The notes: a model not told the origin generated them from the letters alone. DNA of 45,984 bases from an uncultured bacterium (GCA_905211505.1 CAJMAX010000003.1:1-45984), one strand, 5' to 3'; shown: positions 23,715 through 32,611, counted from the stretch's first letter. Program-made: numbers and translations.

Positions 23715-25517
23715 ATGAGTTTAGCTGCAGAACAAGCAAGATTATTAACAATCACAGCAAGAAAATCAGACTGTGAATTCCAATCTATGAATCTGTCTCA
23801 CCAGAAAATTGCACTTTCTCGTGATATGGAAAACGTTTCTACAACTTATCAAAACGCATTAAATACTACAAAACTTGTTTTCGATTATTATGGCTCACAA
23901 ACAAGTCAAATGGATTTGACATACGGGTTGTTGATGACACCGTCTATTTATAACGACTATTATCCAAAACTAGTGACGGATGCAAAAAACAGAGTAGTTC
24001 TAAATTCTGCATACGCAGCAGCGGCAAGAGCTGCCGGAATTCCTGCAGAAGGACTTTCAGGCACACCGTCTTCTGATGTGCGTAACAAATTTATTGAAGC
24101 ACTTGCAGGGCAAAATATTATTACTCCTAATAAAGCTGCAACAATACAAGGTATAACTTATGGAAATACAATCGGTATAGGTACCACATCCAATTCAACC
24201 AGCGCAACTACAGAAATTACGTATGATGAATTGATAGATTTAATCACTGCAAAATGTGAGGATTCTGCCTCATGGGGTATGACAATGGGAACAACCGCTG
24301 ATAGAGCAAAACTGCCTGCGGGTAGTGGCAGTTATGAAAAATTCTGTGTCAATTCAGGGAATGGTACAGAACAAGGTGCAACATCTCAATCAGTAACTCT
24401 TGCAGATTTATTAAATGATAAAGCGCAATATTATTTGAGTTTATCATCTCCACAAGGTGAAAAAACTCCAATATACGAAACAGCATATTTACAAGAAAAA
24501 ATCGTTGGAGAAAGTGAAAATTCTCCATCCTTCTTGAACTGGATAACAGATCAATTCGGCACAATTCTTGGCGGAACTTCTGCAAGTGATGCAGCTTTAC
24601 AGGCTGCATATAATGCAGTATATGACCTCATTTACCCGGATTCAAATATCCAAGATGCAGCAAAAGAAATTAATGACAGATGGGGCACTAATAACAAAAA
24701 ACTATGTGATAATACAGAAAAAAACGATAGATTAAATTTTGATGGCGGCGCAAAAACACTAGCAGAACACATGAATACTGTTGGTACAAAACTTGGACAC
24801 GAAGTTGACGGCAAACATGATTCATATAATGCTGACGTTGTAAAAGAATCTTCTCAGTATTTAGGCTTTACTTATACTTCAGGACACAATGGTGGAAGAT
24901 TGTTCCACCCTGATAGAAACGACCATACTACAGTTGGGATTAACTTAAACAATATTGTTGATGTATTTTTAACAGCTTATGTTGGAGCAATGAAAGGCCC
25001 TGAAAATAATGATTATACCACAAATGTAGGAAAAAAATCAGAATCAAATATGTATGATCCTAAAAATGACGATTTCAAATTTACAATCCCGGTTGATACA
25101 GATGCTGAAGATGAGTCTGATACCTGTTTAGAAGCAAGTTTCTATGACACTATGTTCAACAGAATATGTCTTGATGGATGGACAGAAAATAACAGAATTG
25201 ATGATGCAAGCTACATGCAGGAAATGCTCAAGACCGGTATGGTCTATATATCATCTATAAGTGATGATGGATATTATTATCAGGGTAACTACGCAACTGA
25301 CAAGAACATATCAGAAGTCCCTGACGAAGAAGCAATAGCAAAAGCAGAAGCCAAGTATAACACCGAAAAAAATAAAATCGAAAACAAAGAACAAAAAATA
25401 GATATGAAAATGAAAAGTTTAGATACAGAAATTGCTTCTCTAACAACAGAATACGACACAACAAAATCTGTTATCTCAAAAAATATAGAAAAATCATTTA
25501 AACGATATGACGCATAA
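23715..25517 (+). CDS. Large protein with conserved helical ends, lineage-specific
   Basis: A 600-residue protein I cannot assign to a named family. Residues 1-60 form a helix (AAEQARLLTITARKSDCEFQ and on). The middle (about 150-490) is low in helix and rich in Asp, Asn, Gly, Thr and Ser, with DGW, GHNGGRLFH and DTDAEDESD segments. Residues 545-600 are a coiled coil that ends KNIEKSFKRYDA. No signal peptide or membrane segment. Ends match the 109-aa protein at 2887-3216, so the family looks modular: fixed helical termini and a variable centre. That architecture recalls axial filament proteins such as flagellins and hook proteins, but no sequence match supports it. AAAGGAA precedes the ATG; a terminator follows. 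Confidence 0.75.
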   Translation: MSLAAEQARLLTITARKSDCEFQSMNLSHQKIALSRDMENVSTTYQNALNTTKLVFDYYGSQTSQMDLTYGLLMTPSIYNDYYPKLVTDAKNRVVLNSAYAAAARAAGIPAEGLSGTPSSDVRNKFIEALAGQNIITPNKAATIQGITYGNTIGIGTTSNSTSATTEITYDELIDLITAKCEDSASWGMTMGTTADRAKLPAGSGSYEKFCVNSGNGTEQGATSQSVTLADLLNDKAQYYLSLSSPQGEKTPIYETAYLQEKIVGESENSPSFLNWITDQFGTILGGTSASDAALQAAYNAVYDLIYPDSNIQDAAKEINDRWGTNNKKLCDNTEKNDRLNFDGGAKTLAEHMNTVGTKLGHEVDGKHDSYNADVVKESSQYLGFTYTSGHNGGRLFHPDRNDHTTVGINLNNIVDVFLTAYVGAMKGPENNDYTTNVGKKSESNMYDPKNDDFKFTIPVDTDAEDESDTCLEASFYDTMFNRICLDGWTENNRIDDASYMQEMLKTGMVYISSISDDGYYYQGNYATDKNISEVPDEEAIAKAEAKYNTEKNKIENKEQKIDMKMKSLDTEIASLTTEYDTTKSVISKNIEKSFKRYDA

Positions 25518-25528
25518 GATACATTCAC

Positions 25529-25563
25529 AAAAAAAGAAAGACTAAAAAGTCTTTCTTTTTTTA
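25529..25563. terminator. Intrinsic terminator after the 600-aa gene
   Basis: AAAAAGAAAGACT and AGTCTTTCTTTTTTT form a perfect stem with a T run. The A run on the other side lets it serve rpmB on the minus strand as well. Confidence 0.85.
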
Positions 25564-25588
25564 TAATTTTTATACACAAAGCTGCAAT

Positions 25589-25780
25589 TTATATAGCTTT
25601 TTGAACTTTACCAGCTTTTAAACAAGAAGTACATACTCTGATTCTTTTTGTTGCACCGTTTACAACAGCTTTAACTGATTGCAAGTTAGGTTCTTGAGTA
25701 TGAACAATTTGTTTGTGTGAGAAAGTCAATTTAGCTGCTTTAATAGGAGCTTTACCGCATATTTCACAATGTTTTGCCAT
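25589..25780 (-). CDS. rpmB: 50S ribosomal protein L28
   Basis: A 63-residue L28 with the zinc-type form: MAKHCEICGKAP and RVCTSCLKAGKV give two CxxC pairs. SHKQIVHTQEPNLQ and ATKRIRVC fit the family. It is a single gene with its own promoter at 25824-25851. Confidence 0.95.
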   Translation of the reverse strand: MAKHCEICGKAPIKAAKLTFSHKQIVHTQEPNLQSVKAVVNGATKRIRVCTSCLKAGKVQKAI

Positions 25781-25823
25781 GATATTATTTCCTTTTCTAG
25801 CTAGTTATTACATCAATATCCCC

Positions 25824-25851
25824 ATGATATCCAAAAAATAGATTTTTGCAA
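25824..25851 (-). promoter_or_regulatory. Probable rpmB promoter
   Basis: TTGCAA (25846-25851) and TATCAT (25824-25829) are 16 bases apart on the minus strand. The spacer AAATCTATTTTTTGGA is close to that before rpsT. Confidence 0.5.
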
Positions 25852-25953
25852 GTAGCATGTTAAAAATGGTTTACATAAATGAGTTTTTAAGAATTGAAAA
25901 AATTATTTCCGTTGTTTTTGAAAAACAACCATATAAAACACATTCTTCACACT

Positions 25954-25983
25954 TAGACATAAAAAAGATATTTGTGCTACAAT
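25954..25983 (+). promoter_or_regulatory. Promoter of hom, possibly giving a leaderless message
   Basis: TAGACA (25954-25959), 18 bases, and an extended -10 TGCTACAAT (25975-25983). The expected start falls on or beside the hom ATG at 25990, and there is no ribosome-binding site between. Confidence 0.6.
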
Positions 25984-25989
25984 AGCCAC

Positions 25990-27267
25990 ATGGAAAAGAA
26001 TAAAATTAAAATCGGACTTATTGGACTGGGAACAGTCGGCTCTGGAGTTTTCAAAACTCTGAAAAATTTTGACAATGTAGAAGTAGTAAAAATTGCAGTT
26101 CGCAACAAAAACAAAAAACGCAACATTGAAGGATTAAATGAAAGTATTATTACAGATGATGCGTATGAAATTGTAAATGATCCGCAAATAGATATAGTCG
26201 CTGAACTTGTTGGAGGCGTTCAACCAGCTTATGATTTAATCAAAACTGCAATTAAAAATGGTAAACACATTGTTACTGCTAACAAAGAATTATTAGCAAA
26301 ACACGGTGAAGAATTATTTAATTTTGCCGAAGAACATAATAAAGTTGTACTTTATGAAGCGGCAATTGCAGGCGGAATCCCGCTAATTATGCCTATAAAA
26401 ACAATTCTTGCCGGAAACAAAATAACAAAAATCAAAGCCATTCTTAATGGTACAACAAACTATATTTTGACAAAAATGGATGTTCAAGGAGCTTCATACT
26501 CCGATGTTTTGGCAGAATCACAAGATCTTGGTTATGCAGAAGCAGACCCTACAGGAGATGTGGAAGGTTTTGATGCAGCATACAAAATTACAACTCTTGC
26601 AACAATTGCATTTGGCAAAAGGGTAAAATTTGAAAACGTTTACCGTGAAGGGATTACAAAAATTAGCCCTGAAGATATGCTTGCCGCAAATGAAATGGGT
26701 TACAAGATTAAACTTATTGCATCGGCAGAGATTACAGAAGATAACAAAGCAGATGTAAGAGTGCACCCGATGTTAATTTCAAAATCTAACCCTCTTGCTC
26801 ATATTGATTACGTTACAAATGCAGTAACTTTAACCGGTCATCCCGTTGGCAGTGTAACTTTATCCGGCCCTGGAGCTGGAGAATTCCCAACAGCAAGTTC
26901 TGTAGTTGGTGATATTTTAGCTATAGCTTCCGAAATCGGCAAAACTGATTATTTACTTCCAATGATGAGATGCCACCACAATGAAAGCGCCGAACCTATT
27001 GATATATCAGAAACAGAAAATAAATACTATATTTCAATGACAGCTAAAAACAGTATTGGTGTTATCGGAAGAATCGGTAAAGCTTGTGAAGAAAATCAAA
27101 TAAGTTTAGCCAGCATTGTTCAAAAAGAAGTAACTAAAGACAATGCAGCTCATATTACTGTAATCACAGATATTTGTAAAGAAAAAGATATGCAGAAAGT
27201 TATTGATATCTTTAACAAAGATTCTGCCATAACCAAAGTTAACAGCTTAATAAGAGTTCAGATATAA
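25990..27267 (+). CDS. hom: Homoserine dehydrogenase with ACT domain
   Basis: A 425-residue enzyme that reduces aspartate semialdehyde to homoserine, the branch to threonine and methionine. Rossmann motif IGLIGLGTVGSGVFK, VTANKELLAKHG, the catalytic stretch LNGTTNYILTKM and DLGYAEADPTGDVEGFDAAYK are all present. A regulatory ACT domain covers about 345-425 (ISMTAKNSIGVIGRIGK), so feedback control by threonine is expected. I prefer the ATG at 25990; an upstream ATG at 25972 would place the -10 box inside the gene. First gene of a unit that includes thrC. Homoserine kinase (thrB) is not in the window. Confidence 0.95.
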   Translation: MEKNKIKIGLIGLGTVGSGVFKTLKNFDNVEVVKIAVRNKNKKRNIEGLNESIITDDAYEIVNDPQIDIVAELVGGVQPAYDLIKTAIKNGKHIVTANKELLAKHGEELFNFAEEHNKVVLYEAAIAGGIPLIMPIKTILAGNKITKIKAILNGTTNYILTKMDVQGASYSDVLAESQDLGYAEADPTGDVEGFDAAYKITTLATIAFGKRVKFENVYREGITKISPEDMLAANEMGYKIKLIASAEITEDNKADVRVHPMLISKSNPLAHIDYVTNAVTLTGHPVGSVTLSGPGAGEFPTASSVVGDILAIASEIGKTDYLLPMMRCHHNESAEPIDISETENKYYISMTAKNSIGVIGRIGKACEENQISLASIVQKEVTKDNAAHITVITDICKEKDMQKVIDIFNKDSAITKVNSLIRVQI

Positions 27268-27280
27268 ATAGGAGCACAAT

Positions 27281-27679
27281 ATGCTATATCGAATTGATAC
27301 AATGAAAAAATATGGGCTTATCATAATTATTTTTAGCATATTTGCGGTGCAATTTGTAATTACATCAAGTTCACATTTCGTTTGTAACGCGAGAAAATGC
27401 GAAATCACAGAACTCTCTTTTTTCAACCTGATAAGAACTAAGCGCAATGTTAGTTTATACGAAATAGAAAAATTCAAACTCTATTATCAAACAGGAATGT
27501 TTCCATCATACGGAAGTGACGGGAATTTCTATTACATTAATGCATATTTGAAAAATGGAGAGCAAAGTTTATTTATGGATTCTTATCATACAAATAAAGA
27601 ATATGCAGAAAAAGTAGAAAAACAACTAAATTCTGCATTACTAGATAAACTAAAAGTTGATATTGATATTAAATTTTAA
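27281..27679 (+). CDS. Small membrane-anchored protein between hom and thrC
   Basis: A 132-residue protein of unknown function: one N-terminal membrane helix (about 9-28), a Cys pair (CNARKC), then a soluble domain with [23 protein letters not shown] lies upstream of the ATG, so it is translated. It stands 13 bases after hom and 16 before thrC, although nothing in it suggests threonine synthesis. The soluble domain resembles that of the 164-aa protein at 17924-18418. Confidence 0.7.
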   Translation: MLYRIDTMKKYGLIIIIFSIFAVQFVITSSSHFVCNARKCEITELSFFNLIRTKRNVSLYEIEKFKLYYQTGMFPSYGSDGNFYYINAYLKNGEQSLFMDSYHTNKEYAEKVEKQLNSALLDKLKVDIDIKF

Positions 27680-27695
27680 AATAAAGGAAACAATT

Positions 27696-28748
27696 ATGTA
27701 CTATCAAGGCTTAATAAACAAATATAGAGAATTTTTACCGGTAACAGATGCAACTCCAGTTGTTACACTAAATGAGGGTAACACACCTTTGATTAAAGCT
27801 GAAAATTTAGCTAAAAAAATTGGTATTGATGCTGAAATTTATTTAAAATTCGAAGGCTGCAATCCTACTGGTTCATTCAAAGACCGTGGGATGACAATGG
27901 CTGTAACAAAAGCTAAAGAAGCTGGTTCAGGTGCTATTATTTGTGCATCAACAGGCAATACCTCAGCTTCAGCTGCAGCTTATGGTGCTAAAGCCGGTAT
28001 GAAAACTTATGTATTAATTCCTGACGGGTACATCGCACTTGGTAAACTTTCTCAAGCCATGATGTACGGAGCTGAAATCATTGCTATACAAGGCAACTTT
28101 GACAAAGCTCTGGAAGTTGTACGTGAAGTTTCTGAAAAATATCCGATAACTTTAGTAAATTCTGTTAACCCTTACAGAATTGAGGGACAAAAAACAGGTG
28201 CATTTGAAATTTGCGAAGCACTAGGTCAAGCTCCGGATTATCACTTTATTCCTGTTGGAAATGCCGGAAATATCACTGCATACTGGAAAGGCTATAAAGA
28301 ATGGCACAATTTGGGTAAAATTCCTGCTTTACCTAAAATGATGGGATTTGAAGCTGAAGGTGCAGCTGCCATTGTAAAAGGTGAAAGAATTCTAAATCCT
28401 GAAACACTTGCAACTGCAATTCGTATTGGAAACCCTGCAAGTTGGAAATTTGCAGAAGCTGCACGTGATGAAAGTAATGGAATGATAAACTCTGTAACTG
28501 ATGATGAAATAGTTGCTGCATACAAACTTATAGCTTCTTGTGAAGGCGTTCTGGCAGAACCCGCATCAGCTGCTTCTGTTGCAGGACTTATCAAGGTTAA
28601 AAATCAAATTAAAACCGGCTCAAAAATCGTGTGTATTCTAACCGGAAATGGTTTGAAAGACCCAGACAATGCCATAAAATATTCTAACGCTGATGTCAAG
28701 AAAACCTCATCAGATATAACTGAAATATTAAAAGCTATGAAGATATAA
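27696..28748 (+). CDS. thrC: Threonine synthase
   Basis: A 350-residue PLP enzyme that turns O-phosphohomoserine into threonine. The cofactor lysine is Lys62 in GSFKDRGM, with NEGNTPLI before it and [16 protein letters not shown] after. [15 protein letters not shown] and the late ILTGNGLKD fit the short, class I-like bacterial form. The start is the ATG at 27696 with AAAGGA; the frame is open to 27657 inside the previous gene. Operon with hom. Confidence 0.95.
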   Translation: MYYQGLINKYREFLPVTDATPVVTLNEGNTPLIKAENLAKKIGIDAEIYLKFEGCNPTGSFKDRGMTMAVTKAKEAGSGAIICASTGNTSASAAAYGAKAGMKTYVLIPDGYIALGKLSQAMMYGAEIIAIQGNFDKALEVVREVSEKYPITLVNSVNPYRIEGQKTGAFEICEALGQAPDYHFIPVGNAGNITAYWKGYKEWHNLGKIPALPKMMGFEAEGAAAIVKGERILNPETLATAIRIGNPASWKFAEAARDESNGMINSVTDDEIVAAYKLIASCEGVLAEPASAASVAGLIKVKNQIKTGSKIVCILTGNGLKDPDNAIKYSNADVKKTSSDITEILKAMKI

Positions 28749-28767
28749 AACAAAAGGAGTACTAAAT

Positions 28768-29237
28768 TTGTTAAAATCTTTTTTTAAAACACTATTAGTA
28801 TTATCTATTATTACAGTCTTATGCTCTGTAAAAAGTTTTGCTAACAGTGATAATATAGATGCACAAATAGCAGAATTCAAAAATTTACAACAAGAATTAA
28901 GTGCATATTTGCCATTTTTTAATAATCTTGAAACTTGTACACCATACAAGGGAAAAGTTGCAACAATTTATGGTAAAAACAAAATTCATGCCACTTTAGT
29001 TTAATTACGCTAGTAGACGAGAAAGATTGCAATGCTCCAATGGAAGTTTCAGATTTATATAGTTTTTACGGAAAAAAAGTAATAAAACCATTATCAACCC
29101 TAACTCTTGGAAAAAATCCTTCTATTGAAGAAGTTACAGAAAATCTAAATAAGATTATAGCTATACAAGTAGACTTAGAAAAATTGCAACAATTTGAAAA
29201 CACTGTATTTAAATATCACTGCAAGCCTAAATATTAA
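28768..29237 (+). pseudogene. Small secreted protein, frameshifted
   Basis: The TTG at 28768 follows AAGGAG and opens a protein with a clear signal peptide (KTLLVLSIITVLCS, cut after VKSFA). It reads to YLPFFNNLETCTPYKG and stops early at 29004. The rest, CHFSLITLVDEKDCNAPMEV through FKYHCKPKY, is in another frame to 29237. One extra A in the run at 28975-28979 would join the two into about 157 residues with four or five cysteines, as expected for an exported, disulfide-bonded protein. The family is unknown to me. It lies between thrC and the HIT gene. Confidence 0.65.
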
Positions 29238-29258
29238 TAACATAAAAGGAGAATAAAT

Positions 29259-29573
29259 ATGAGCGAAAATTGCATTTTTTGCAAAATAATCCGTGGAGAT
29301 TTCGGAACCGAATTTGTTTACGAAACAGAAAACACAGTTGTATTCAACGATATAAATCCTAAAGCACCTGTTCATATGCTTGTTTGTCCAAAAGAACATA
29401 TTCCATCTTTGAATGAACTGGAAGACAAGAATCTTATGGCTGAACTTTTACAAACGGTGAAAGATGTAACTAAAAAAGTTGGTTTAAAAGCTTATAAAAC
29501 ACAGATTAATACAGGTAAAGAAGCTGGACAAGAAGTTTTCCATTTACATATTCATGTAATGGGGAACAAATAA
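29259..29573 (+). CDS. HIT family nucleotide-binding protein
   Basis: A 104-residue HINT-type hydrolase. It starts with the usual CIFCKIIRGD, where Cys5 and Cys8 may bind zinc with later histidines, and ends with the histidine triad HLHIHV (His95, 97, 99). Such proteins cleave AMP-lysine or other nucleotide phosphoramidates. The C-terminus ends a few residues past the triad, slightly short of the common 110-115. AAAGGAG precedes the ATG. Terminator downstream. Confidence 0.93.
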   Translation: MSENCIFCKIIRGDFGTEFVYETENTVVFNDINPKAPVHMLVCPKEHIPSLNELEDKNLMAELLQTVKDVTKKVGLKAYKTQINTGKEAGQEVFHLHIHVMGNK

Positions 29574-29657
29574 CCCCAGGTCTTAACTCTATGCTGCAAA
29601 GGCAATATCACAAAGCATAAATTCTTAATTGAAATGAAATTTTTATATGATAGCATT

Positions 29658-29692
29658 AAGTTACGCTATTCTTTAGCGTAGCTTTTGTTTTT
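29658..29692 (+). terminator. Intrinsic terminator after the HIT gene
   Basis: AAGTTACGCTA and TAGCGTAGCTT form an 11-base stem with one mismatch and a T-rich tail. Confidence 0.8.
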
Positions 29693-29721
29693 ATAATAAA
29701 AATGGAAAGGAACATGGAACA

Positions 29722-30573
29722 ATGAAAAATGGAATAGAAAACGGCTATTATCATGAAATTACTCCTGGTGGATTTGGAATTTCAATTAAAGCAGGAAAAG
29801 TATTATTTTCAGATAATTCACCATTTCAAAAAGTTGAAGTTTTTGAAACAGATTCACAACTTGGTCGAGTTTTAACTCTTGATGATTTAATGATGACAAC
29901 TGAGGGTGACGAGTATCATTATCATGAGATGATAGCTCATATTCCAATGATGCAACACCCAAATCCAAAATCAGTTTTAGTAATTGGTGGTGGTGACGGT
30001 GGCACTATCCGTGAAGTTTTGAAACATAAATCCGTTGAAAGAGCTGTATTATGCGAAATTGACGGTATGGTTATTGAAGCTTGTAAAAAATACCTACCTA
30101 CGATTGCTTGTGAATTAGATAATCCAAAAGTTGAAATTTTAGTACAAGATGCTATTGAATATATTAAAGACAAAAAAAACGAATTTGATATTATTTTGAT
30201 TGATTCCACAGACCCAATGGGACCTGGAGAAGGCTTATTCACTGAAGAATTTTATACAAATGTTAAAAACTCTTTGAAAAAAGGCGGTATTGTAGCGGCT
30301 CAATCAGAATCTCCTTTTGTAAACAAAGAAGAAATAAAAAAAATGTATAATCTTTTGAAAAAAGTATTCCCAACAGTTGCAACATATACCTCAAATATTC
30401 CAACATACCCTGGCGGATATTGGGCATGGGCATTTTGCTCTGTAGATGTAAAACCTTTGGAATACTATAACGAAGAAAGAGCTGCAGAAATTATTCCAAC
30501 CTGCAAAATCTATAACAAAGAATACCACAATGCACGTTTTGCTCTTCCAAATTATCTAAAGGAACTATTATAA
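29722..30573 (+). CDS. speE: Spermidine synthase
   Basis: A 283-residue aminopropyltransferase. The N-terminal beta domain is followed by the Rossmann core with VLVIGGGDGGTIREVLKH, the gate YHEMIAHIPMM and the catalytic loop LIDSTDPMGPGEGLF; ESPFVNKEEIKKMY and TYPGGYWAWAF follow. The substrate is most likely putrescine plus decarboxylated SAM, although related enzymes take agmatine. AAAGGAAC lies upstream. It is a single-gene unit. Confidence 0.95.
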   Translation: MKNGIENGYYHEITPGGFGISIKAGKVLFSDNSPFQKVEVFETDSQLGRVLTLDDLMMTTEGDEYHYHEMIAHIPMMQHPNPKSVLVIGGGDGGTIREVLKHKSVERAVLCEIDGMVIEACKKYLPTIACELDNPKVEILVQDAIEYIKDKKNEFDIILIDSTDPMGPGEGLFTEEFYTNVKNSLKKGGIVAAQSESPFVNKEEIKKMYNLLKKVFPTVATYTSNIPTYPGGYWAWAFCSVDVKPLEYYNEERAAEIIPTCKIYNKEYHNARFALPNYLKELL

Positions 30574-30842
30574 ATATATTTTCACTCTAAATCTGCGTGA
30601 CAGAGTTTCAAAGCCAGAAGCAAAGATTAATAATAAAAGATTCTTTGGTCGTACACTCCCTCAGAATGACTATGCTTCTAAACTGAGAAATTGTCACCCT
30701 GAACTATACAAGGCAAAGCGACGCAGAGAAATGAGTCGACTGAGTCTGTATGCACAGCAGCCAGAAAATTCAGGGGTCTAATTTAATAAAACAGATTACG
30801 AAACAGCTAGTAGGAACAGCAAATTACGAATAACAGTAAACC
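30574..30842. repeat. Repeat-filled intergenic region
   Basis: No gene. It holds AAGATTCTTTGG plus CTCAGAATGAC (30637-30670), a GTCACCCTGAAC unit (30692), GAGAAATGAGTCGACTGAG near 30728 that is related to 21952, and GTAGGAACAGCAAATTACG near 30810, whose near-copy lies at 37209. Confidence 0.55.
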
Positions 30843-30878
30843 AAAACTGCGGAGACATTAATTCTCCGCAGTTTTTTG
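30843..30878. terminator. Bidirectional terminator
   Basis: AAAACTGCGGAG and CTCCGCAGTTTTTT pair across a nine-base loop. It serves speE and also overlaps the acyltransferase stop on the other strand. Confidence 0.85.
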
Positions 30879-31949
30879 TTTAGCAATCTTGATTTTTTCT
30901 TTTAAAAACTTTACAGCCGGTTTTTCTACAAAATAATAGGTAAATACTCCAAATAAAATAATCGTTAGGTACAAACAAACAAGATTTGCATACGGATGAA
31001 CAATAACCCAGTCCATAAATTCTTTATAGAATACTTTTCCCCACAAATCTTTTATCAAAAAATGTGTTATAAATATAGAATAGGCAAATTTACCTAAAAA
31101 TACAGAAATATTATTATCTAACAATTTCGAAAAATATCCGCGATTTCCAAGAAATAACATAAATAAACCCACAAAAGCTACAATCAATATCATAGGATTA
31201 TTGTAATTCATTCTATGCAAACAGGTATACTTGAATATAAAACAAAATAAAAATACTTCTACAAACGTAATAGTAAGTTTTTGAAAAATATTTAGTGAAA
31301 TTGCTTTAATATATTCAATACTGTCTTTGTATATATTTGAGATAAAATACCCAATACCAATACCAGCAAGAGCACGCAGCATACCTCTGTTAAAAACACA
31401 ATAATTATTTTCAAAATTTGAACCGGTAGAATGCAACCACATGGCATAACAGAAGAAAATTATACATGCAGTAACAAAATTGAACTTTTGTTTATCAATA
31501 AGCTTGTATAAATAAAAATAAAAACTCATTCCCCAGAATAGTGCAGAAACAAACCATAAAGAATGATTATTTCCATAATTAAGTGTAATTCCACAGTTCG
31601 CAATATTAAGCAGTGAAAAAACATTGTCATACATCAAAAATTTAATCGGCGTAAACAACGATACCAAACAATAAAGTATAATAATATAAAAAACAACCGG
31701 CATTAAACGTATCAATTTTTTTATTGCAAAACTCCAGAAACTTTGTAAAAAATCCGTTTTTAAAAACAAAAAGAATCCTGCAATTATAAAGAAAAAATCT
31801 ACGGGTAAATGTGCATATCTAAAATTATCAATTAGCGTTTGATAAAAAGGAATCTGCTCAGCTAAAGGCTTCAAAATCATACCTTTTATATGCACACAGA
31901 TTATAGTTAATGAAAACAAAAACCTGAGTATTTCAATATTCTTAATCAT
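30858..31949 (-). CDS. Acyltransferase 3 family membrane protein (OafA-like)
   Basis: A 363-residue integral membrane protein with about ten helices. It starts MIKNIEILRFLFSLTIICVHI with the conserved early His, then FFFIIAGFFLF, as in enzymes that O-acetylate or succinylate surface sugars. WFVSALFWGM and a late YYFVEKP motif also fit. The ATG at 31949 has GGAG 12 bases away; a GTG at 31967 is possible. It could modify the glycan made by the glycosyltransferases at 9069-11058, but nothing links them directly. It is divergent from an XRE regulator. Confidence 0.9.
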   Translation of the reverse strand: MIKNIEILRFLFSLTIICVHIKGMILKPLAEQIPFYQTLIDNFRYAHLPVDFFFIIAGFFLFLKTDFLQSFWSFAIKKLIRLMPVVFYIIILYCLVSLFTPIKFLMYDNVFSLLNIANCGITLNYGNNHSLWFVSALFWGMSFYFYLYKLIDKQKFNFVTACIIFFCYAMWLHSTGSNFENNYCVFNRGMLRALAGIGIGYFISNIYKDSIEYIKAISLNIFQKLTITFVEVFLFCFIFKYTCLHRMNYNNPMILIVAFVGLFMLFLGNRGYFSKLLDNNISVFLGKFAYSIFITHFLIKDLWGKVFYKEFMDWVIVHPYANLVCLYLTIILFGVFTYYFVEKPAVKFLKEKIKIAKQKTAEN

Positions 31950-31973
31950 AAAAACTACAATCTCCACGCTAGC

Positions 31974-32000
31974 TATAAGTTATAACTTATAATATTATAA
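31974..32000. promoter_or_regulatory. Two overlapping perfect palindromes
   Basis: TATAAGTTATAACTTATA (31974-31991) and TTATAATATTATAA (31987-32000) are both perfect palindromes and overlap by five bases. They lie in the 99-base gap between the acyltransferase and XRE genes, so they may be operators for the latter. Confidence 0.5.
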
Positions 32001-32048
32001 ATTATAGCAGAATACAAGTTCACATAGGATTCATTTACAATTGTAATA

Positions 32049-32270
32049 ATGGATAAAAAAGAACTTTTAAAACGATTTGGAAGAAATGTAAAAATTGAAC
32101 GGATTAAAAAAGGAAGAACGCAGGAACAATGTGCAGAAATACTTGGCGTAAGCGCTAATTACTTTGCCTGTATAGAAAACGGAAGACAAAATATGTCTCT
32201 TGGAAAAATATTAGAACTAGCTAACAAACTTCATTTCAAACTGGAAAACTTAGTTAATTTTCAAGATTAA
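32049..32270 (+). CDS. XRE-family transcriptional regulator
   Basis: A 73-residue helix-turn-helix protein: FGRNVKIERIKKGRTQEQCA, then ILGVSANYFACIENGRQNMS and KILELANKLHFKLENLV. It resembles the regulator at 21232-21468 in length and order of helices. There is no ribosome site before the ATG, and a TACAAT box ends seven bases upstream (32036-32041), so the message may be leaderless. Likely target: itself and the divergent acyltransferase. Confidence 0.9.
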   Translation: MDKKELLKRFGRNVKIERIKKGRTQEQCAEILGVSANYFACIENGRQNMSLGKILELANKLHFKLENLVNFQD

Positions 32271-32284
32271 AACTATCTATAAAT

Positions 32285-32611
32285 TTATTTCTCACTACTT
32301 CTAGTGTGTTTTTTATAAAAATCAACAACATTATTATACATAGACGGCAAATGAACAATTTTGTGAGTCAAATAAAATGGATTTGTATACACAGAAAAGA
32401 ATTCTGCACCAACTGCAGTAGTCGCATTAACAGTATGCCGTATATTATCATTTTTTATTTGTTTTTTGCTAAATTTATTATCACGAAACGGATTATTGCT
32501 CTCGTATAAATCATAAGTAACAGTATCAATCATATCCGGCAAAGGAGTTGAATCTACCCAGTTTGTGAAAAGTGAAATATTTTGTCGAAATGAGGTATTT
32601 ATGACATTCAT
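32285..32611 (-). CDS. Small protein of unknown function
   Basis: A 108-residue protein that I do not recognise. It has no signal peptide, membrane segment or known motif. It is rich in Asn, Thr and Phe with a basic middle (DNKFSKKQIKNDNIRHT). The start is taken as the ATG at 32611; a TTG at 32629 is possible. No strong ribosome site is seen, and the stop lies 15 bases past the convergent XRE stop. Real but uncertain. Confidence 0.45.
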   Translation of the reverse strand: MNVINTSFRQNISLFTNWVDSTPLPDMIDTVTYDLYESNNPFRDNKFSKKQIKNDNIRHTVNATTAVGAEFFSVYTNPFYLTHKIVHLPSMYNNVVDFYKKHTRSSEK

